From Sediminibacterium sp. Gen4 (GTDB lineage Bacteria; Bacteroidota; Bacteroidia; Chitinophagales; Chitinophagaceae): DNA of 64,000 nucleotides. The stretch covers positions 1-64,000 of the forward strand of contig JACBFI010000010.1 in the NCBI GenBank assembly GCA_013391385.1, written 5' to 3'. How positions within the stretch are numbered: the first letter of the stretch is position 1; every line of letters begins with the position of its first letter. The notes below the pieces were generated by a model that worked only from the letters and a program-made list of their open reading frames with translations, ran no database searches and had not been told where the DNA came from. The translations under genes and the position numbers were made by a program. Below, in pieces: positions 8,199 to 17,639 of this stretch.

Positions 8199-9164
8199 TT
8201 GATCAAACTACAACGTATTCTCATCAGTTGGAAGCCCATTGCTTTTGTCATTCGTAAAAGCAAAACCACTATTATTCCGGGGTTTCAAGGTTTACCATTG
8301 TATGATGTGGTATTGTTTTTCTTCAAACAAATCAATAAGGTTGGATTGAATGAGCGTGCCGCTGCAATTTCTTTTAATCTGATCATGGCATTACCCGCAG
8401 CATTGATCTTTTTATTTTCGCTCATCCCCTATTTCCCCAAGTCCTTTAATGTAGATAAACAAATACTGAGTTTATTTAAAGACATCACGATCAATTCAGA
8501 CACGTATAAGTTTGTGAGTGATATCATGAATGATCTACTCAAAAAGCATGTGGGTATTTTTTCCTTTGGTTTCTTATTGCTCATCTTTTATGCATCGAAT
8601 GCCATGATTGGCATCATACGCACTTTTGACAAGTCAATACAAGAACAAAAAGGATTCATTTTTTATCAACGATGGAGAGCCATACAATTAACTGCTATTC
8701 TGATTTTATTGGTGATAGGTTCTTCGCTGGTTTTAATCGGACAAGACCAATTGTTCAGTCTTTTAAATGGTTTATTTGATTTGAAATCAAAAACCCTGCT
8801 CCCGGTTTGGAATGCTGCCAGATGGTTGGTGATTATAGCATTGGTTTTTTATGGCATTGCCTGTACCTATAAATATGCCCCCTCAGTACAAAAAAGATGG
8901 AAATTAGCCTCCCCAGGCGCTTTATTGGCTACTTTTCTAACCCTGGCTACCACCCTTGTATTTTCCTATTGGGTGAGTCTGTTTGCCAATTCCAGTTATA
9001 ATAAAATTTACGGATCCATTGGAACTGTTCTGATCATGATGCTACTGATTTATATCAATTCGTTAATTTTACTCATAGGCTTTGAATTGAATGTCAGTAT
9101 CACGTACCTTACCAAAGAAGCCGAAGCTCGAAAGCAGAAAGAAAAAACCCAGACCACCTCCTAA
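8199..9164 (+). CDS. YihY/BrkB-type inner-membrane protein (TTG start)
   Basis: A 321-residue polytopic membrane protein with about six hydrophobic segments. It carries the YihY family signatures: NERAAAISFNLIMALPAALIF near residue 50, a central glycine-containing segment, and LLIYINSLILLIGFELN near the C-terminus. The family was once called ribonuclease BN, but that activity belongs to another protein and no function is established. The start is TTG at 8199: there is no upstream ATG in frame and the next internal Met lies within the conserved region. It is 8 bp after mltG, so probably cotranscribed. Confidence 0.85.
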   Translation: MIKLQRILISWKPIAFVIRKSKTTIIPGFQGLPLYDVVLFFFKQINKVGLNERAAAISFNLIMALPAALIFLFSLIPYFPKSFNVDKQILSLFKDITINSDTYKFVSDIMNDLLKKHVGIFSFGFLLLIFYASNAMIGIIRTFDKSIQEQKGFIFYQRWRAIQLTAILILLVIGSSLVLIGQDQLFSLLNGLFDLKSKTLLPVWNAARWLVIIALVFYGIACTYKYAPSVQKRWKLASPGALLATFLTLATTLVFSYWVSLFANSSYNKIYGSIGTVLIMMLLIYINSLILLIGFELNVSITYLTKEAEARKQKEKTQTTS

Positions 9165-9239
9165 TAATGCACTGATAAAAAAACTTGTCCCTACATGAAC
9201 AAGTAATGTTTATCATTTGTCACTATAAAAACTACCATT

Positions 9240-9833
9240 ATGAAAAAGCTGCTCTATTCGCTGTTCTTTGCGTTTGTCGCACTCAATATCCAAGCACAAT
9301 CACTGGCTATTGGTTCAGATTTACCCATGAAGGATGTTAAGATGAAAGATGTATCCGGTAAAGAGGTTTCGATTACCGATGCCATGAAAGCCAATGGCGT
9401 TCTGGTTATGTTTTCATGCAATACTTGTCCATACGTGATCAAAAATCAACAAAGGACGCTGGATATTGCTGCTTATGCCAAGCAAAACAATATTGGAATT
9501 ATCCTATTAAACTCAAATGAGGGTACCCGTGATGATGCCGATTCTTATGATGCCATGAAAGCATATGCTAAAAATCAAGGCTACAACTTCTATTACACGG
9601 TAGATACCGATTCAAAGATCGCCAATGCTTTTGGTGCTACCAGAACACCTGAGTTATTCCTGTTCAACGCAAATGGCAAACTTCAGTATAAAGGCGCTAT
9701 TGATGATAATCCAAATGATGCCGGTAATGTAAAACGTGTACATGCCAAAGAAGCGATTAACGAACTCACGACCGGAAAATCTATTTCTGTGAAGGAAAGT
9801 CGTTCTGTTGGTTGTTCGATCAAAAGGAGTTAA
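9240..9833 (+). CDS. Exported thioredoxin-like (AhpC/TSA-fold) protein
   Basis: A 197-residue protein with a signal peptide (MKKLLYSLFFAFVALNIQAQ) and a thioredoxin fold of the peroxiredoxin-like type. The active site is CNTC in MFSCNTCPYVIK near residue 58-61. The cis-Pro loop reads RTPELFLF near 140. A C-terminal single Cys sits in SVGCSIKRS. It is expected to act as a periplasmic thiol oxidoreductase; the substrate is unknown. The gene is preceded by a 75-base gap and followed by a terminator hairpin, so it looks monocistronic. Confidence 0.85.
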   Translation: MKKLLYSLFFAFVALNIQAQSLAIGSDLPMKDVKMKDVSGKEVSITDAMKANGVLVMFSCNTCPYVIKNQQRTLDIAAYAKQNNIGIILLNSNEGTRDDADSYDAMKAYAKNQGYNFYYTVDTDSKIANAFGATRTPELFLFNANGKLQYKGAIDDNPNDAGNVKRVHAKEAINELTTGKSISVKESRSVGCSIKRS

Positions 9834-9857
9834 ACGGAATAAATAAATATTTTTTTG

Positions 9858-9885
9858 AAAGCCGCTATTTAATAGCGGCTTTTTT
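9858..9885 (+). terminator. Rho-independent terminator
   Basis: AAAGCCGCTATT pairs with AATAGCGGCTTT and runs into T residues, 25 bp after the thioredoxin-like gene. Confidence 0.85.
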
Positions 9886-9933
9886 ATGGAAATCGATGAG
9901 GTAGGTATCTTATTAGTAACCAAAACCTGCAAT

Positions 9934-10122
9934 ATGAAACCGATAATCATTGTAGCGCTGTTACTCTGCATTACTTATGCAATCGCAGAAGGAATTCATT
10001 ATGGAAGCATCACAGGTATTTTGCTGGCTACCTGCAGCTTAATGGCACTAGGTTATGCCATCTATCTGACAGAAAAACTTCGCAAGCAAATGAACGAAGA
10101 GGCAGAAAGAGAATATCTATAA
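9934..10122 (+). CDS. Small two-helix membrane protein, unknown function
   Basis: A 62-residue ORF starting MKPIIIVALLLCITYAIAEG. It has two hydrophobic segments (about 3-18 and 27-45) and a charged amphipathic tail (LTEKLRKQMNEEAEREYL). An upstream in-frame ATG at 9886 lies inside the terminator T-run and is less likely. The coding pattern and charged tail suggest a real gene, but I recognise no family. It is convergent with the thioredoxin gene at 10127, leaving 4 bp. Confidence 0.55.
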   Translation: MKPIIIVALLLCITYAIAEGIHYGSITGILLATCSLMALGYAIYLTEKLRKQMNEEAEREYL

Positions 10123-10126
10123 ATTA

Positions 10127-10609
10127 CTATTGTCCAACTAATTTTTGTAGTTCCAGGATCAATCGCTGTTCAGGTAACTGTTGCGCATAAAATTGACGGT
10201 ATTGTCTTTTTTTATTGACCATCAGTGTTACCGGAATAGCACCATCCCATTTCTCATCGATTTTGGGGCAAAATTCATCAGCATTGGTTTCATTGAGCCA
10301 AACGATTTTTGACTGATAATTATTTTTCTTTGCAAAATCAGCAATGCCTTTTGGATAATCTTCTGCAAAATCCAAGCTCACCAAGAGTAATTGTACTTTT
10401 TGATCCTTGAAAGCTGCAACAGATTTTTCAAACCAAGGTATCTCTTTGATACAAGGCGCACACCAACTTGCCCAGAAATTAACCACTAGCGGAACAGAAC
10501 TGGTATCAATGATTTTTACGAGATCATTGATCTTTACGCTTTTAATTTCCTGTGATTGAACAGTTGTTGCCATCATCACAATCGCGAATACTAAAGCTAT
10601 TTTTTTCAT
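10127..10609 (-). CDS. TlpA/ResA-like exported thioredoxin
   Basis: A 160-residue protein with a cleavable signal (MKKIALVFAIVMMATTVQSQ) and a thioredoxin domain whose active site reads WASWCAPCIKE near residue 48. The Met at 10609 is preferred over the in-frame Met four codons upstream because it gives a standard Lys-Lys signal start. TlpA-type proteins reduce disulfides or cytochrome c apoproteins in the periplasm; the partner here is unknown. It starts 12 bp after the stop of trmH on the same strand, so the two may share a transcript. Confidence 0.85.
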   Translation of the reverse strand: MKKIALVFAIVMMATTVQSQEIKSVKINDLVKIIDTSSVPLVVNFWASWCAPCIKEIPWFEKSVAAFKDQKVQLLLVSLDFAEDYPKGIADFAKKNNYQSKIVWLNETNADEFCPKIDEKWDGAIPVTLMVNKKRQYRQFYAQQLPEQRLILELQKLVGQ

Positions 10610-10621
10610 AACAAGGATCAT

Positions 10622-11218
10622 TTATACTGAGTCTTTTTGCTTCACAGTCCAATCATCGAATAATTGTGCTCGTCTTTCCGTTGATAAGGATGGCTGATCA
10701 TACTGACCTGCTGCCTTTTTTTGACGATATGCCTCATAAATACTTACAGCACAAGCCACTGAAATGTTCAAGCTTTGAATGATACCCATTTGTGGAATAA
10801 CAAAATTACCATCTGCCAATGCTCTGATCTCTTCACTTACACCGGAATGTTCATTTCCAAATACCAGTGCAATGCTTTCCGTAAAATCGATCTCATATAA
10901 ACTTACGGCATCAGAAGATAAGTGGGTTGTTAAAATACGTGTATACCTCTTACGCAATGCTTCAAAACAGGCCTGTGCATCTTCAAACTGATGAATGGTT
11001 AACCATTTGGCAGCACTACTACTACTTTTCGGACCAAATTTTTCATGTCTGGGTATTTTGGTATTCAAAATGAAAATATCCTGAATACCTACTGCATCAC
11101 AAGTACGCATAACAGCAGAGATATTATGCGGATCTTGTACATTTTCCATCACCACCGCCAAATTGGATTGGCGATGATGCAAAACGCGGTTGAGTTTTTC
11201 TCTTCTTTCAGATGTCAT
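10622..11218 (-). CDS. TrmH-family tRNA/rRNA 2'-O-methyltransferase
   Basis: SPOUT-fold methyltransferase, probably tRNA guanosine-2'-O-methyltransferase acting at G18. The 198-residue product (Met at 11218; upstream extension discarded) has motif 1 NVQDPHNISAVMRTCDAVGI near 25, motif 2 IALVFGNEHSGVSEEIRAL near 117, and motif 3 IPQMGIIQSLNISVACAVSIYEAYR near 140, the trefoil-knot AdoMet site. The sequence of motif 3 favours TrmH over RlmB. The unrelated tlpA-like gene follows 12 bp downstream. Confidence 0.87.
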   Translation of the reverse strand: MTSERREKLNRVLHHRQSNLAVVMENVQDPHNISAVMRTCDAVGIQDIFILNTKIPRHEKFGPKSSSSAAKWLTIHQFEDAQACFEALRKRYTRILTTHLSSDAVSLYEIDFTESIALVFGNEHSGVSEEIRALADGNFVIPQMGIIQSLNISVACAVSIYEAYRQKKAAGQYDQPSLSTERRAQLFDDWTVKQKDSV

Positions 11219-11264
11219 AGACCCCGAAAATCGGTACTTCGCTAGGATTAAACAAATACAGAAC

Positions 11265-11295
11265 AAAAAAAGCAAGTGGATACACTTGCTTTTTT
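11265..11295. terminator. Bidirectional terminator hairpin
   Basis: AAAAAAGCAAGTG pairs with CACTTGCTTTTTT. It lies just downstream of the minus-strand gene ending at 11302 and has a T-run in both directions. Confidence 0.85.
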
Positions 11296-11301
11296 ATATA
11301 A

Positions 11302-11760
11302 TTACCACCTCCTGCGATCTCTATCACGTCTATCATCATCCCGGTCTCTTCTATCCCAACGATCATGTCCGCGCCTTTTGTCTACAATCACTACCGGTGG
11401 ACGATAGGCCATGTACTGGCGGGCATAACGATCGCGGTACAGTTGATGATGCCTGAATGGATCAGGATCATTGATGACTACTTTATATCCCCGATGCAAA
11501 TCATAATGGCGATATGCTCTTGGGAGATCAGATACATATACCCAACGTCCGCGATCTAAATACACGAACCGACTTTTTGGGATGCTGTAATACATATCAA
11601 TTTCAGGAAAGTAATAGTAATCACCAATATGATTACCGGGCAAGCCCCATACCGGACGAGGACCTACGTTTACATTTACATTCAATCTAACCTGAGCTTG
11701 TGAGGTGTCGATGATCAAAACAGATAAGACAATCAACATGGGTAAAATTTTCTTTTTCAT
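11302..11760 (-). CDS. Small secreted basic protein, unknown function
   Basis: 152 residues with a signal peptide (MKKKILPMLIVLSVLIIDTSQAQ). The mature part has a conserved-looking core rich in Tyr, Pro and Gly (NVGPRPVWGLPGNHIGDYYYFPEIDMYY, followed by RFVYLDRGRWVYVSDLP). It ends in a strongly charged Arg/Asp tail (RRDRDDDRRDRDRRRW). This layout is frequent among small exported Bacteroidota proteins of unknown role. It appears to be transcribed alone. Confidence 0.7.
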   Translation of the reverse strand: MKKKILPMLIVLSVLIIDTSQAQVRLNVNVNVGPRPVWGLPGNHIGDYYYFPEIDMYYSIPKSRFVYLDRGRWVYVSDLPRAYRHYDLHRGYKVVINDPDPFRHHQLYRDRYARQYMAYRPPVVIVDKRRGHDRWDRRDRDDDRRDRDRRRW

Positions 11761-11874
11761 GGTTCACGGTTTTATACTGTTATAAAGCCAAACCGGATGC
11801 CAAAAAAGAAACATTCTGTTAGGGAAATGTGAATTCAGTCATTAGCCTTCGCACGATCAATTCACTGCGATAGA

Positions 11875-12909
11875 TTATAAGAATTGAATACCCAAACCTG
11901 GTTTACCTGATACGGTTACTTTACCATGATCGTATGTCAATCCTGTTGCGATAGACTGTGCTAGTAAAAGTGGACCATCCATATCCACACGATCTAATTG
12001 CGGAAGAAAATGAGCAATGGCCGCTGAACCTACTTCAGATTCATTCATGCTACCCATCATTACCTGTAAACCAAGTGTTCTTGCTTCTTGAATCATTCTG
12101 ATAGCAGGTGTAATACCACTGCATTTGGTGAGTTTGATATTGATTCCATGAAAATGATCCACACATTTTTTTACGTCTTGTTCCGATACACAACTTTCAT
12201 CTGCAAACAAGGGTAAGGGAGATTCTTTGTATAAGAGCTTCATTCCATCCCAGTTATCTTTCGCAAGGGGTTGCTCGATAAACTCCACTCCTAAATTTGA
12301 CAGTCGAGGAATTTTATCTAATGCTTCAGTTGTTGTCCAACCTGCATTTGCATCAACTCTGAAAACCGCATCTGTATGTTGACGTAATGCTTCTATAATT
12401 GAGATATCATTTTCGGTTCCCAATTTGATCTTGTAAATAGGCCAAGGTTTTGCCTTCATTTTATCTACCATTTTATCAATGGTATCAATGCCGATGGTGT
12501 AATCTGTAACCGGTGTATCATTCCATTGTGTTTGCATGAGTTCAAACAATGGCTTGCCTTTCATTTTACCAAACAAATCCCAGCAAGCCATATCTAAGGC
12601 ACATACCAGAAAAGGATTATTCGGAAGCAGGTGATGCAGATAATGCCAATATCGCTCCGGTTCAGTGAGTGCAAACTTTTCGATCATGCGGCGATGCTTC
12701 TCCAGATCGGCGATCATCGACTCAACCGTAACATCATAGTATGCAATAGCAGGCGCTTCTCCAAAACCCATGAATGGACCTAACTCCAAAGCCACCAATA
12801 ATGATGGTTGATGCGTTTTGGTGCGACCATTAGAAATGGTAAAGGGATATTCAAAAGGAAGATTGATCGGTCTATAACTGAGCTTCAAGAGATGAATTTT
12901 GAAAAGCAA
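11875..12909 (-). CDS. Dipeptide epimerase (enolase superfamily, L-Ala-D/L-Glu type)
   Basis: Enolase-superfamily racemase, most likely acting on L-Ala-D-Glu released from murein. The 344-residue product has the capping domain at the N-terminus and a TIM barrel with the acid/base Lys in YKIKLGTE, the metal ligands in FRVDANAGW, VEFIEQPL and LFADESC, and the second Lys in GINIKLTKCSG. The specificity loop GSMNESEVGSAA matches dipeptide epimerases. The first codon is TTG at 12909; another TTG at 12888 is possible and no ATG precedes the conserved start. A long perfect palindrome lies directly upstream. Confidence 0.88.
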   Translation of the reverse strand: MLFKIHLLKLSYRPINLPFEYPFTISNGRTKTHQPSLLVALELGPFMGFGEAPAIAYYDVTVESMIADLEKHRRMIEKFALTEPERYWHYLHHLLPNNPFLVCALDMACWDLFGKMKGKPLFELMQTQWNDTPVTDYTIGIDTIDKMVDKMKAKPWPIYKIKLGTENDISIIEALRQHTDAVFRVDANAGWTTTEALDKIPRLSNLGVEFIEQPLAKDNWDGMKLLYKESPLPLFADESCVSEQDVKKCVDHFHGINIKLTKCSGITPAIRMIQEARTLGLQVMMGSMNESEVGSAAIAHFLPQLDRVDMDGPLLLAQSIATGLTYDHGKVTVSGKPGLGIQFL

Positions 12910-12926
12910 AGATAGTTAATGATTGA

Positions 12927-12965
12927 ATTGCCACTGTCCGAAGGACTCCTTCGGACAGTGGCAAT
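12927..12965. repeat. Perfect 19-bp palindrome (39 bp in total)
   Basis: ATTGCCACTGTCCGAAGGA is followed by one base and its exact reverse complement. It fills the gap between two same-strand genes (malQ-like upstream, dipeptide epimerase downstream). There is no T-run after it on the minus strand, so it does not look like a standard terminator. A dispersed palindromic repeat is an alternative. Confidence 0.85.
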
Positions 12966-12974
12966 CATCTCTCA

Positions 12975-15869
12975 TCAATCTCTCCCACTCTGTTGTATAT
13001 ACCCATGAAGTGTATCATTAAAATCATCCTGTTGCAGCAAGGATTCTAATGTAAGATGCATTCTGTATCGCCAATAATGTTTGGGATCTGCCGGAATATT
13101 GATACGCTCACTATGTGGATCTTCTTTACGTAATGCCGCATCCATACCCATTAGGTCTTGTAACTGAAACACCGTCCACATAGAAGGTGAATACAAATGT
13201 TGTATGACAATAGCGGTGTTGATCCATGCTTCACAGTAATAAGGCGCTTCCCCAGATTGCCCTAGTTCGTTATTGTAAAACTGTTGAATTCGATTTTTAT
13301 CTTCTTCCCACCAACCTCGGATCGTACTCATATCATGGGTGGAAGGTGTTACTACACTGAGATAAGGAGCATCTGCCGGATGAAAGAAACTGCGTTTTGG
13401 ATCTTTTGGCATACGTTGAATCTCTAAACTTAAAAGTCCCAACTGTCTCATGACATCCGGAACACAAGCCGGTACCAATCCCAGATCTTCACCGCAAACC
13501 AACATATTGGTTACACGTTTCAATGCAGGTAATTTTTTCATGGCTTCTTTCATCCAAAAATCATCCTGACGGCGGAAGAAATAATCAACATAGAGTTCTT
13601 TCAGTTGTTGTTGCGTGTGCTGATCAAGATAACGGAAGGAAGAAGTACTTTCCATATTGAACCTGAAATGAAAATGTTGTAGATCGCCCTCGCTGTCTTC
13701 GAAAAGTAATACATTACTAATCAAGTTAAAGAGACCTTGTTTTACTTTATCGTGTTGCTCATCTTTTTCAAGTGTATGGAAGTATTGCTCTACTAGACGT
13801 TGCGTAGCAAATGCCGGTTTCAAAGTATAATGACCATTACCATCAGTCTGAAGGAATTCTTTTTTCACCAATTCATTATCATATCCAAACAATTCCCACA
13901 ACACATTTTCATGAATAAAGGGTTGGGTAAAGCGGTGATGATCAAATGAAATACCCCTCGCTTGAAACTCATTGATATGCACGGGAATGGCCGGAACAAA
14001 GCGACCCAATATTCCTTCAACAGCATGCATGGGAATACTCCAAATCCGGAAGAAACCTAGGATATGATCAATTCTGAAAGCATCAAAATAATAACTCATT
14101 TGCTCGAAGCGCTGCTTCCACCAAGTAAACCCATCTGCCTGCATTCTTTCCCAATTATAAGTCGGGAAACCCCAGTTTTGTCCGGATACCGCAAAATCAT
14201 CCGGCGGAGCACCCGCTTGTGCATCCATATGATACAACTCTGGGTGTTGCCAAGCATCAGCACCATGTCTGTAAACACCAATGGCGATATCTCCTTTTAC
14301 AATAATTCCTTTTGAATGCGCATAAGCAGTTGCTTCTTTCAATTGAAGATGCAATTGGTATTGTGTGAAGTAATGCAGTGCGATCTCTTTGTATGCTGCG
14401 GAATCAGGCGCTGCGAGTCTTTCTATCTCAGCGTCTTGGTAATGTCGAAATGCAGGCCATTGATTGAAATCTACCGTACCATACTGGTCTCTCAAATAAC
14501 AGAATACAGCGTAGGATTGAAGCCAATGTTTATTATCATTGAAATATTGCTTAAAGTCAGCAGATGCTAATACAGTTGCTCCTTGCTCTTCATAAATCTT
14601 AGCAATGATCTTTGTTTTAAACTGAATCACTTCTGCATAATCCACTACATCCAATGCATTCAGCTTCGCCTTCTCCACTGCAATTTGTTTCTGCAGTTTT
14701 CGATCGTTTTTCACCAAAGTATCCAAATGAAGATATAAAGGATGTAATGCAAACGCAGATATCGCTGCATAGGGATAGGAATCTGTCCAACTATGTGTTG
14801 CGGTCGTATCGTTGATGGGAAGAATCTGAATCATTTTCAATCCCGTCTTCACAGCCCAATCCACCATCTGTTTTAGGTCATTGAATTCTCCCACACCCAA
14901 TCCATGTTCTGTTCGCAAACTAAAAACAGGAATGGCCACACCGGCACCTTTCCAAGTATTATTGGGTAATACGGCAAAGCCATCATGAATAATACTGACT
15001 TTGTCTTTTACAACTGCATCATATAACACACGATTATTCCCATCTTCATAACGGAGGAACTGTTGTTGATCTACATCATACACTCCATACTTGTATGCAA
15101 TCGGAAAAGAATCTTTGCTAAGATTCAGGGCTATTTGAAAAAAATCTTCTTTTGTATTTTTTGTGAGTAACAGAGGGTGCTGGGTATTCCAATTACCTAA
15201 AGATTGACTACTTCCCAATATACAAAGTGTCTGTCCTTTTTTGAGTAAAGGGGCTTTTACTTTTAGAATATGTGTACTGGTTTTTGGAGCCTTAGTGGTA
15301 ACCGGTGTATGATTAGAAGGCAACAGTACTTTGGTAAAAGGTTCTGTATAAAATGCATTCTCATAATACCCGGCAAAATTCCAGGCATCGGTTACATGTA
15401 TTTCCTTGGCTTTGCTCTCTTTTAAATTTAGCTGCTTATCATTTCCCCAATCATCACTATAGGTTCCGTCGGTATTGCGCAAAATATAATGATAGGTGAT
15501 TGTATCCTGAATAAGATCTGATGCTGCGAAATCAAAGGTGACCACCCAATATTCTTCATTAAAATATTGAAGAGGAATGGCTTTAGCGGGATCATTATCA
15601 CCCAATAAAGGGTGGTTTCCAACTATGAAAAGATCTTGACCAAATGTGGTATGAAATTTAAGATGAAAGGTGACTCTTTTGTCTGTGGTAATACTTTTAC
15701 GTTTAGCGACAGTATTTTTTTTCTCCTTATTCTCAGTAGCATCATTCTTCTTTGATGTCTTACTGCGAACTGTCTTTTTCTTTGTGGTAAGTGACTCAGA
15801 ATGGGGTATAGACACAGATTTCCCATTGGCTGAAGCAATCATTTTTTTCGTCGTAGCCACTGCAAGCAT
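12975..15869 (-). CDS. malQ: 4-alpha-glucanotransferase (amylomaltase) with two starch-binding domains
   Basis: GH77 enzyme that transfers alpha-1,4-glucan segments among maltodextrins and glycogen. The long version (about 964 residues) has a Lys/Ser-rich N-terminus, two CBM20-type domains (VTFHLKFHTTFGQDLFIVGNH, then LKVKAPLLKKGQTLCILGS...LGNW) and the GH77 barrel with the catalytic region FRIDHILGFFRIW, the acid CGEDLGLVPACV and STHDMSTIRGWW. This architecture resembles Bacteroidota MalQ and plant DPE2. The start was placed at the Met at 15869; ORF sequence continues upstream to 15935 but is hydrophobic and unlike the rest. No signal peptide, so cytosolic. Confidence 0.9.
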   Translation of the reverse strand: MLAVATTKKMIASANGKSVSIPHSESLTTKKKTVRSKTSKKNDATENKEKKNTVAKRKSITTDKRVTFHLKFHTTFGQDLFIVGNHPLLGDNDPAKAIPLQYFNEEYWVVTFDFAASDLIQDTITYHYILRNTDGTYSDDWGNDKQLNLKESKAKEIHVTDAWNFAGYYENAFYTEPFTKVLLPSNHTPVTTKAPKTSTHILKVKAPLLKKGQTLCILGSSQSLGNWNTQHPLLLTKNTKEDFFQIALNLSKDSFPIAYKYGVYDVDQQQFLRYEDGNNRVLYDAVVKDKVSIIHDGFAVLPNNTWKGAGVAIPVFSLRTEHGLGVGEFNDLKQMVDWAVKTGLKMIQILPINDTTATHSWTDSYPYAAISAFALHPLYLHLDTLVKNDRKLQKQIAVEKAKLNALDVVDYAEVIQFKTKIIAKIYEEQGATVLASADFKQYFNDNKHWLQSYAVFCYLRDQYGTVDFNQWPAFRHYQDAEIERLAAPDSAAYKEIALHYFTQYQLHLQLKEATAYAHSKGIIVKGDIAIGVYRHGADAWQHPELYHMDAQAGAPPDDFAVSGQNWGFPTYNWERMQADGFTWWKQRFEQMSYYFDAFRIDHILGFFRIWSIPMHAVEGILGRFVPAIPVHINEFQARGISFDHHRFTQPFIHENVLWELFGYDNELVKKEFLQTDGNGHYTLKPAFATQRLVEQYFHTLEKDEQHDKVKQGLFNLISNVLLFEDSEGDLQHFHFRFNMESTSSFRYLDQHTQQQLKELYVDYFFRRQDDFWMKEAMKKLPALKRVTNMLVCGEDLGLVPACVPDVMRQLGLLSLEIQRMPKDPKRSFFHPADAPYLSVVTPSTHDMSTIRGWWEEDKNRIQQFYNNELGQSGEAPYYCEAWINTAIVIQHLYSPSMWTVFQLQDLMGMDAALRKEDPHSERINIPADPKHYWRYRMHLTLESLLQQDDFNDTLHGYIQQSGRD

Positions 15870-15945
15870 TTTTGGTATTACTAAATTAGGGATTAATGTG
15901 TAAATAAAACACATTATTCTACCGATAGCGGGCAAATGTAAGTGC

Positions 15946-17547
15946 TTATGACTGCTGTTGAATCATATCAGCCGCTTTTTCCGCAATCATGATCGTTGCA
16001 GCATTGGTATTGCCGGAAACAATGGTTGGCATAATGGAGGCATCTACTACCCGTAAAGAGCGGATACCGTGTACTTTTAGTTCATGATCTACTACAGCAC
16101 CTTGATCTGTTCCCATTTTACAGGTACCTACAGGATGATAAAGGGTTTCAAGACTTTTATTGATGTGCACTTGTAATGACTGATCATCTTCATAGTTTTT
16201 TGGAAGGGATAGATCTCCATCAGCATAAGCGCTCATTGCTTTTGTTTTCGCAATGGCAATGGCTTTTTTTAATGCCACTAATAACAGTTCCCGGTCTTTG
16301 GAATGAGCTAAGACCTGATGATCAATGATGGGTGCATCTTTAGGATTGGAGTTTTTCAAACGTATTACACCCCTACTTTCCGGATGTAAAAGAATGGCCA
16401 TGATCCCAAATCCACTTTTCCGCGGAAAAGTTTTCAGATTGTACATATCGGTACTGTAATCATCCGCAATACCAATGGGTGCAAAATGAAATTGTATGTC
16501 AGGTCTGTCTTCTCCAATAGAACTATAAAAAGCATTGGCTTCTAATGGACTATTCCCCAACGGACCTTTCTTGAACAGAAGATGCTGTAGCAAGGCTTTT
16601 CCCATATTCAGGGGTGATAACAAGGCATTGCTTGTTGGAATAATACTATTCACTGATACACCTGTCCATACATGATCTTGTAAATTCTTTCCGACTCCCG
16701 GCAATGCATGAATGATATTGATACCTTGTTTACCCAATTCAATCGGATCTCCGATACCGGATAACATCAATAATTGCGGCGATTGAATGGCACCTGCTGA
16801 AAGAATCACTTCTTTGGAACAATTGATCCTTTCCGAACCGGTTTGTCCAATCATCACTTCCACACCCACCGCTCTCCCATTTTCGATCAAAATCGATTTA
16901 ACCTGACACTGGGTTCTCACCGTGAGATTTTTTCTTTTCATAGCCGGTTTTAAAAAAGCGGCTGCAGTGCTGTGTCTTTGATTATTCTTGATGGTAAATT
17001 GTAGCAGGGATGCGCCTATCTGCTGGGCTCCGTTATAATCGTCATTACGAGCTATACCTATTTCTTCACAAGCTTCTACAAACACTTCCCCCAAAGGATG
17101 TGGCTGCATAGAATGCGTAACGTTCAAAGGCCCATCCCATCCATGATATTCGCCTCCATAATTTTCATTGTGTTCAGACTTCTTAAAATAGGGTAATACC
17201 GATGCGAAATCCCAGCCGGTGTTTCCTAAAGAAGCCCATTCATCAAAATCAGCCCGATTGCCTCTAACATACGCCATGGCATTGGTAGAGCTACTACCGC
17301 CTAACGTTTTCCCTCTGGGAATAAAAAGACGTCGATGATCAATATGCTTTTGTGGGGTTGTCCAAAAAGCCCAATCGGCATCTGATCGATTCAGTTGTGT
17401 ATATGCACCGGGAATATGAATTTCTAGTTTCTTATCCGATCCTCCAGCTTCTAACAATAAAACTTTATGATGTCCACCTTCTGATAAGCGATGGGCCAAT
17501 ACACAACCTGCTGATCCGGCACCTATGATGATGTAATCATATGACAT
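15946..17547 (-). CDS. GMC-family FAD oxidoreductase (choline/alcohol dehydrogenase type)
   Basis: 533-residue flavoprotein. The N-terminal dinucleotide fold reads YDYIIIGAGSAGCVLAHRLSE. The second GMC signature is GKTLGGSSSTNAMAYVRGN near residue 80-98. The active-site His region is TLYHPVGTCKMG near residue 469, with the C-terminal motif DASIMPTIVSGNTNAATIMIAEKAAD. Family members oxidise primary alcohols or choline to aldehydes; the substrate cannot be read from sequence. No betaine aldehyde dehydrogenase or transporter lies next to it. It ends 76 bp before the malQ start on the same strand. Confidence 0.88.
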   Translation of the reverse strand: MSYDYIIIGAGSAGCVLAHRLSEGGHHKVLLLEAGGSDKKLEIHIPGAYTQLNRSDADWAFWTTPQKHIDHRRLFIPRGKTLGGSSSTNAMAYVRGNRADFDEWASLGNTGWDFASVLPYFKKSEHNENYGGEYHGWDGPLNVTHSMQPHPLGEVFVEACEEIGIARNDDYNGAQQIGASLLQFTIKNNQRHSTAAAFLKPAMKRKNLTVRTQCQVKSILIENGRAVGVEVMIGQTGSERINCSKEVILSAGAIQSPQLLMLSGIGDPIELGKQGINIIHALPGVGKNLQDHVWTGVSVNSIIPTSNALLSPLNMGKALLQHLLFKKGPLGNSPLEANAFYSSIGEDRPDIQFHFAPIGIADDYSTDMYNLKTFPRKSGFGIMAILLHPESRGVIRLKNSNPKDAPIIDHQVLAHSKDRELLLVALKKAIAIAKTKAMSAYADGDLSLPKNYEDDQSLQVHINKSLETLYHPVGTCKMGTDQGAVVDHELKVHGIRSLRVVDASIMPTIVSGNTNAATIMIAEKAADMIQQQS

Positions 17548-17639
17548 GTTCTAAAAATAAAGTAAAAAATGGACGCATGCCAGAATAGGGCAATATTTGA
17601 TCAAAAGACAATTTTGAAATTATTACTTTCCGATAAAAC

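Noticed and set aside
11761..11820. TTGGCATCCGGTTTGGC upstream of the small basic protein as a sigma-54 promoter
   Set aside because: The downstream element has GG instead of GC at the required spacing, so the core -12 base pair is missing.
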